Positions 32,513-35,785 of a stretch of 35,785 nucleotides of DNA are shown in pieces. The notes below the pieces were generated by a model. That model was not told where the DNA came from. It ran no database searches and worked only from the letters and a program-made list of their open reading frames with translations. Position 1 is the first letter of the stretch; each line of letters begins with the position of its first letter. This DNA comes from Sphingosinicella sp. (GTDB lineage Bacteria; Pseudomonadota; Alphaproteobacteria; Sphingomonadales; Sphingomonadaceae), in the NCBI GenBank assembly GCA_016793845.1, contig JAEULI010000080.1, forward strand, positions 1 to 35,785, written 5' to 3'. Position numbers and translations under genes: made by a program.

Positions 32513-33093
32513 AGCACCAGCCAAAGCACCAGCGCGGCGACGAGCGCGATCACGATGCCGCCCCACGCGGCTGGGGAGAGGCCGGGGGTTTCGTCTGTGC
32601 CCTCTGCAAGATCGACTTCGGGGAGCAGGGCGCGCGCGGGTGCCACCGTTTCAGCACTTTCCACCCGCGCCTTGAAGGCAGCGAAGAAGGATTCGGCATA
32701 GGCTTTTGCAGTGCCTTCGATCAGCCGCGCGCCGAGCTGTGCAAGCTTGCCGCCCACGGTCGAGCTTGCCTGCCATGTGAGTCGCGTGCCCTCAGCTGCG
32801 TCTTCGAGCCTTACCAAGGCCTTGCCTTTGGCAAAACCGGCGACGCCGCCCTTGCCCTCGCCGGAAATCACATAGGCGTTCGGTGCATCGATTTCCGACA
32901 GCTCGACCGCGCCCGTGAACTTCGCGCGCACGGGTCCAACCTTTGCGTTCATCGTGCCTTCGAAGCGGTTTTCTCCTGCACGCTCAAGCCGTTCCACGCC
33001 TTCAATGCAGGCGGCGAGCACTTCGGGATCATTGAGTGCCGCCCAGACCCGTTCGCGCGGCGCTGCGATCAGGGCCTCACCGTTCAATTCCAT
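32509..33093 (-). CDS. coxG: CoxG-type SRPBCC protein, membrane anchor for molybdenum hydroxylases
   Basis: A 194-residue SRPBCC-fold protein of the carbon monoxide dehydrogenase subunit G family. The N-terminus MELNGEALIAAPRERVWAALNDPEVLAACIEGVERLE and AKVGPVRAKFTGAVELSEID are family hallmarks. STVGGKLAQLGARLIEGTAKAYAESFF closes the fold. A Pro/Glu-rich spacer (about 145–170) and a C-terminal membrane helix (AAWGGIVIALVAALVLWLVL) follow. CoxG proteins recruit hydroxylases to the membrane or bind quinone-like lipids. It is first in the coxG–xdhC–fused mob operon. The hydroxylase itself is not in the window. The name reflects the family; CO oxidation is not implied. Confidence 0.87.
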   Translation of the reverse strand: MELNGEALIAAPRERVWAALNDPEVLAACIEGVERLERAGENRFEGTMNAKVGPVRAKFTGAVELSEIDAPNAYVISGEGKGGVAGFAKGKALVRLEDAAEGTRLTWQASSTVGGKLAQLGARLIEGTAKAYAESFFAAFKARVESAETVAPARALLPEVDLAEGTDETPGLSPAAWGGIVIALVAALVLWLVL

Positions 33094-33127
33094 CGGCGCA
33101 ATCCTTTGTCTTGTCGCTTTGAAAATT

Positions 33128-33139
33128 AACTATATAGTT
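33128..33139. promoter_or_regulatory. Perfect 12-base palindrome in the coxG/cold-shock gene divergent gap
   Basis: AACTATATAGTT is a perfect dyad in the short A/T-rich gap (33094–33203) between divergent coxG and the cold-shock-domain gene. It stands 35 bases before coxG and 65 bases before the cold-shock ATG, so it could be an operator for a dimeric regulator or part of overlapping -10 elements. No regulator gene is next to it, and a TTGAAA hexamer at 33119–33124 abuts it on the plus strand. Confidence 0.4.
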
Positions 33140-33203
33140 CGTGATTACGGGGTTTTGTGGTAGCGTTCTTTCTCGGATAATTAAATGTGCGTCGGAGGGG
33201 GTA

Positions 33204-33779
33204 ATGGCCGAGCACGCGTTGCTGCCAGAGGGTGAGCACGTGTCCGACCTTGCCGAAGTCGCCGAGGAATTCCGCGTTGATGGCACTGTAAAGTGGTTCG
33301 ATGCGGTACGGGGATATGGCTTCATCGTTCCCAGTGATGGGAGCGGCGATGTGTTGGTACACTTTTCCACGTTGCGCGAGGTTGGTCGCCGCACGCTTCC
33401 TGAAGGCGCGACAGTCGTCTGCATGGCGGTCGCGCGGGAACGGGGCCGGCAGGCGCGACGCATCATTGAGTTAGACTTAACGACGGCGATCGGGCCCGAT
33501 CCCGAACTCGTCGTGCAGCGCGCCGCGTCGCGCGTCGATCCGATGCAGCTCATCGACGATGCTGGCGATTACGAGCGGCTTGAGGTCAAGTGGTTCAACC
33601 GCCTGAAAGGCTACGGTTTTCTCACGCGCGGCGAAGGCTCGCACGACATCTTCGTGCACATGGAAACCGTGCGCCGCGCGGGCCTCATCGAACTCACGCC
33701 GGGCCAGTACGTGATGGCGCGCATCGCGGACGGCGACAAAGGGCCTCTGGCCGTTGCCATCACGGTTGGAGAGGCATAG
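33204..33779 (+). CDS. Tandem cold-shock-domain protein
   Basis: A 191-residue protein with two cold-shock domains, each a five-stranded OB fold that binds single-stranded RNA/DNA. Domain 1 starts near residue 26: [33 protein letters not shown]. Domain 2 starts near residue 127: [30 protein letters not shown]. Both keep the RNP1 (GYGFI/GYGFL) and RNP2 (VLVHF/IFVHM) aromatic motifs. A charged linker (about 92–125) separates them. Such double-CSD proteins are common in alphaproteobacteria. ATG at 33204 has GGAGGGGG upstream; the longer frame from 33141 lies in the untranslated leader. The 110-base A/T-rich leader could carry cold-responsive control, as in other csp genes, but I see no defined structure. 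Confidence 0.93.
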   Translation: MAEHALLPEGEHVSDLAEVAEEFRVDGTVKWFDAVRGYGFIVPSDGSGDVLVHFSTLREVGRRTLPEGATVVCMAVARERGRQARRIIELDLTTAIGPDPELVVQRAASRVDPMQLIDDAGDYERLEVKWFNRLKGYGFLTRGEGSHDIFVHMETVRRAGLIELTPGQYVMARIADGDKGPLAVAITVGEA

Positions 33780-33789
33780 AGCCCTTTTC

Positions 33790-34323
33790 ATGATTTCCGT
33801 TCGTCATCGGCCGTTTCTCGCGGCCATCCTGCTCGCGGCCGCCGTATCGGGTTGCGGCAGCACGCCCTCCGCCGCCACGCAGGAGCCCGCAGCGCAAGCT
33901 GCTGGGGAGCCCACGGTCCAGAAGCTTCGCACCATCCCGCTCACCATCGTCACGAACGATGGCAAGCGGCACAGCTACACGGTCGAGGTCGCGCGCACGT
34001 CGGACGAGCAGGCGCAGGGCCTCATGTATCGCCGCACGATGCCGAAGGATGCCGGCATGATCTTCCCGTTCCCGGTGCCGCGCCCGGCGACGTTCTGGAT
34101 GCGCAACACCTACATCCCGCTCGACATGGTGTTCCTGCTTGCCGACAGGCGCATCGAGAGCATCCTCGCCGACGTTCCGCCGCTCAACGAGGCGCAGCGC
34201 AGCTCGCTCGGCCCCGTCGCCGCCGTGCTCGAACTCAATGCCGGAGAGGCTGCACGGATCGGCGTGACGCCGGGCGATCTCGTCGAATACGACCTTCGGG
34301 ACTTGCAAGGCGGCGCGGAATAA
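33790..34323 (+). CDS. DUF192 family lipoprotein
   Basis: A 177-residue precursor with a lipoprotein signal: basic RHR, a hydrophobic core (PFLAAILLAAAV) and lipobox SGC with Cys22. After a Pro/Ala/Gln linker the DUF192 domain (about 50–165) has EVARTSDEQAQGLMYRRTMPKDAGMIFPFPVPRPATFWMRNTYIPLDMVFL and ends AAVLELNAGEAARIGVTPGDLVEY. The function of the family is not established; structures show a small beta-barrel. Many members are secreted, as here. It begins 10 bases after the cold-shock gene stop on the same strand. ATG at 33790 gives the signal peptide; the upstream in-frame stretch does not. Confidence 0.9.
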   Translation: MISVRHRPFLAAILLAAAVSGCGSTPSAATQEPAAQAAGEPTVQKLRTIPLTIVTNDGKRHSYTVEVARTSDEQAQGLMYRRTMPKDAGMIFPFPVPRPATFWMRNTYIPLDMVFLLADRRIESILADVPPLNEAQRSSLGPVAAVLELNAGEAARIGVTPGDLVEYDLRDLQGGAE

Positions 34324-34360
34324 GGCTCTAAGGCGCCAACTGAAGTCAGCGGAGCCGGCA

Positions 34361-34753
34361 ATGGGTCTGTTCAAGTCGATTTTCACCTGGTGGGACGGCC
34401 CGACGTGGGGAACGCGCTACATGACGCGCTTCCACGGCGAGGAGGTCGGCCAGGACGCGGAGGGCAACCGCTATTTCCGCAAGCCCGGAAAGCGGGTCGA
34501 GCGCCGCTGGGTGATCTACAACGGTCTCAACGAGGCGAGCCGCGTGCCCCCCGAGTGGCACGGCTGGCTGCACAAATCGACGGACGTGCTGCCGAGCGAC
34601 TCGAAGCTGCCGCGCAGGACGTGGGAAAAGCCGCACCAGGCGAACCACACCGGCACCGTCGCCGCATGGCACCGGCCGGGCACGCTCGCCAGCGAGGCGC
34701 CGCGCGCCCGCGCGACCGGCGACTATGAAGCGTGGAGCCCTGAAGAGGCATGA
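34361..34753 (+). CDS. NADH:ubiquinone oxidoreductase accessory subunit, NDUFA12 family
   Basis: A 130-residue homologue of mitochondrial complex I subunit NDUFA12 (B17.2), a supernumerary subunit kept in many alphaproteobacteria. Family markers: FTWWDGPTWGTRYMTRFHGEEVGQDAEGNRYFR near the start, ERRWVIYNGLNEASRVPPEWHGWLHKSTDVLP in the middle, and the WEKPHQANHTGT motif toward the end. It is soluble and thought to bind the peripheral arm. It lies 37 bases after the DUF192 gene and overlaps mlaD by 4 bases (ATGA), far from any nuo operon, the usual arrangement. Confidence 0.95.
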   Translation: MGLFKSIFTWWDGPTWGTRYMTRFHGEEVGQDAEGNRYFRKPGKRVERRWVIYNGLNEASRVPPEWHGWLHKSTDVLPSDSKLPRRTWEKPHQANHTGTVAAWHRPGTLASEAPRARATGDYEAWSPEEA

Positions 34754-35256
34754 CCGCGCTGTTCCGGCAGAACCTGATCGAAGCGATCGTCGGCGCGCTC
34801 GTCGTCGGCATCGCGGTCGTGTTCGTGCTGTTCTCGTATCAGCGCACGTCGGGTAATGTCGGCGCGGATCGCTATCGCGTCTCGGCGCTGTTCCCGAACG
34901 CCACGGGCGTCGCGGTCGGCACGGACGTGCGCGTCTCCGGCATCAAGGTGGGTTCGGTCGTCGACCAGTCGCTCGACCCCAACACGTTCCAGGCGCGGCT
35001 TGGTCTTTCGATCGATCAGCGAATCAAGCTGCCGCTCGACAGCAGCGCCGCGATCACCTCCGAAGGCATCCTCGGCGGCAGCTACATTTCGCTCACGCCG
35101 GGCGGCGACAGCGAGATGATGCGCGAGGGCGACGAGATACTCGATACGCAGGGCTCAGTCGACCTGATGACGCTGATCGGCGGCTTCATCAACCAGACCG
35201 GCAAGTCCGAAGACAAGGCCGGCGCTTCTGCGCCCGCGGAGCCCGCCGCGCCGTGA
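34750..35256 (+). CDS. mlaD: MlaD-like outer-membrane lipid asymmetry protein (MCE domain)
   Basis: A 168-residue MCE protein. An N-terminal membrane helix (about 9–29, IEAIVGALVVGIAVVFVLFSY) anchors it, and a single periplasmic MCE domain (about 40–118) has YRVSALFPNATGVAVGTDVRVSGIKVGSVVD and SSAAITSEGILGGSYISLTPGG. The tail (about 120–168) is a short helix (VDLMTLIGGFINQTG) plus Ala/Pro/Glu. MlaD hexamers sit on the MlaFE ABC transporter and carry phospholipids between membranes; mlaFE is not adjacent, as is normal in this group. The ATG overlaps the NDUFA12 gene and the stop overlaps the DUF2155 gene (GTGA). Confidence 0.92.
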   Translation: MTALFRQNLIEAIVGALVVGIAVVFVLFSYQRTSGNVGADRYRVSALFPNATGVAVGTDVRVSGIKVGSVVDQSLDPNTFQARLGLSIDQRIKLPLDSSAAITSEGILGGSYISLTPGGDSEMMREGDEILDTQGSVDLMTLIGGFINQTGKSEDKAGASAPAEPAAP

Positions 35257-35785
35257 TCCGTTCGGCGGCCCGCGCCGCGCTCGGCATGGTGCTGCTCGCC
35301 GCGCCGGCGGCTGCGCAGCCTGCGCCTGCAGCCGAACCGGCGCCAACACCCGCTCCGACGACCGCGCCCGCTACGCCCAAGCCGGCACCGGCGAAACTTC
35401 CGACACCGAACGCGGAGCGCGTGCTCGTGATCGGCGTGCTCGACAAGGTGAGCAGCGAGACGCGCGACCTGACCCTGAAGCCGGGCGAGACCGTGCGCTT
35501 CGGCAAGCTCCGCATCGCGGCGCGCACCTGCGAGGCATCGCCGCCGTGGCAGCGTCCCCACACCGGAGCCTTTCTTCAGATCGATGGGCCCGCGCGAGAC
35601 AACAAGCTGAAACGCCTGTTTTCAGGCTGGCTCTTCGCCGAAAGCCCCTCGCTCAACAGCTTCGACAATGAACGCTACGACGTCTGGGTCAGAAGCTGCG
35701 CGATGCGCTTCCCGGAAACCGGCCCGCGCACGGTCGTGGTCGGTAAATCCGCGGCGCCCGTCACGACGACTGCACCCACGCAGCC
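35253..35785 (+). CDS. DUF2155 domain-containing secreted protein (3' end outside window)
   Basis: The first 177 residues of a secreted protein; the frame is still open at the window end. The GTG start overlaps the mlaD stop. A signal peptide (RSAARAALGMVLLAAPAAAQ) is followed by a low-complexity Pro/Ala/Thr spacer (about 22–55). The DUF2155 domain then shows ERVLVIGVLDKVSSETRDLTLKPGE, VRFGKLRIAARTCEASPPW, and GWLFAESPSLNSFDNERYDVWVRSC, the family signature with two cysteines that could form a disulfide. Function is unknown. The constant linkage to mlaD and complex I accessory genes in alphaproteobacteria hints at an envelope role. Confidence 0.92.
   Translation, partial: MIRSAARAALGMVLLAAPAAAQPAPAAEPAPTPAPTTAPATPKPAPAKLPTPNAERVLVIGVLDKVSSETRDLTLKPGETVRFGKLRIAARTCEASPPWQRPHTGAFLQIDGPARDNKLKRLFSGWLFAESPSLNSFDNERYDVWVRSCAMRFPETGPRTVVVGKSAAPVTTTAPTQ

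Overview
The window reads as a chromosomal segment of a high-GC alphaproteobacterium, almost certainly Sphingomonadales. Evidence: the order argS–SPOR–nagZ–scpAB–tatABC; a PhyR/EcfG general stress module; a bacterial-type serine palmitoyltransferase locus; and the NDUFA12-like–mlaD–DUF2155 run. The segment is densely coded with many ATGA/GTGA stop–start overlaps. I see no tRNA, rRNA, insertion sequence, phage gene or CRISPR, and no gene-free stretch over 300 bases.

Layout. (1) 1–5082, plus strand: end of argS, a SPOR-domain protein, nagZ, scpA, scpB and tatABC, i.e. cell-wall recycling, condensin accessory subunits and twin-arginine export. (2) 5108–9024: a small entericidin-like lipoprotein (minus), then a general stress block. 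A PhyP-like sensor protein (minus), with its own terminator and an EcfG-type promoter, is divergent from phyR. It is followed by a 46-residue membrane peptide and one open frame that joins a NepR-like anti-sigma segment directly to the EcfG sigma factor. (3) 9039–15516, plus strand: glnE, a one-cysteine peroxiredoxin, a DUF455 ferritin-like protein, an M23 peptidase, an A-type iron–sulfur carrier and exonuclease III.

(4) 15513–29341: a sphingolipid island built from three blocks. The minus block lptF–lptG–flippase–GT-B transferase–fatty acid hydroxylase–GNAT-type ceramide synthase carries acylation, probable tailoring and probable envelope transport. The plus block DUF2141–lipid kinase–nucleotidyltransferase-like runs head-on into the minus block spt–acp–cerR–fatty acyl-AMP ligase. 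Together they give a nearly complete path: acyl activation onto a dedicated ACP, condensation with serine, reduction, N-acylation, probable hydroxylation, a candidate ceramide kinase, and candidate flippase and LptFG export.

(5) 29506–35785: recX; an operon for molybdenum hydroxylase maturation (coxG, xdhC, a fused MoeA-like/MobA-like protein) without the hydroxylase genes; a tandem cold-shock-domain protein; a DUF192 lipoprotein; an NDUFA12-like complex I protein; mlaD; and a DUF2155 protein cut by the window end.

Most striking are the NepR–EcfG fusion, the stress histidine kinase with a degenerate ATP-binding site (fitting a phosphatase role), and the placement of LptFG, a flippase and a fatty acid hydroxylase inside a sphingolipid locus. 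Sphingomonads are known for carrying glycosphingolipids in place of lipopolysaccharide.
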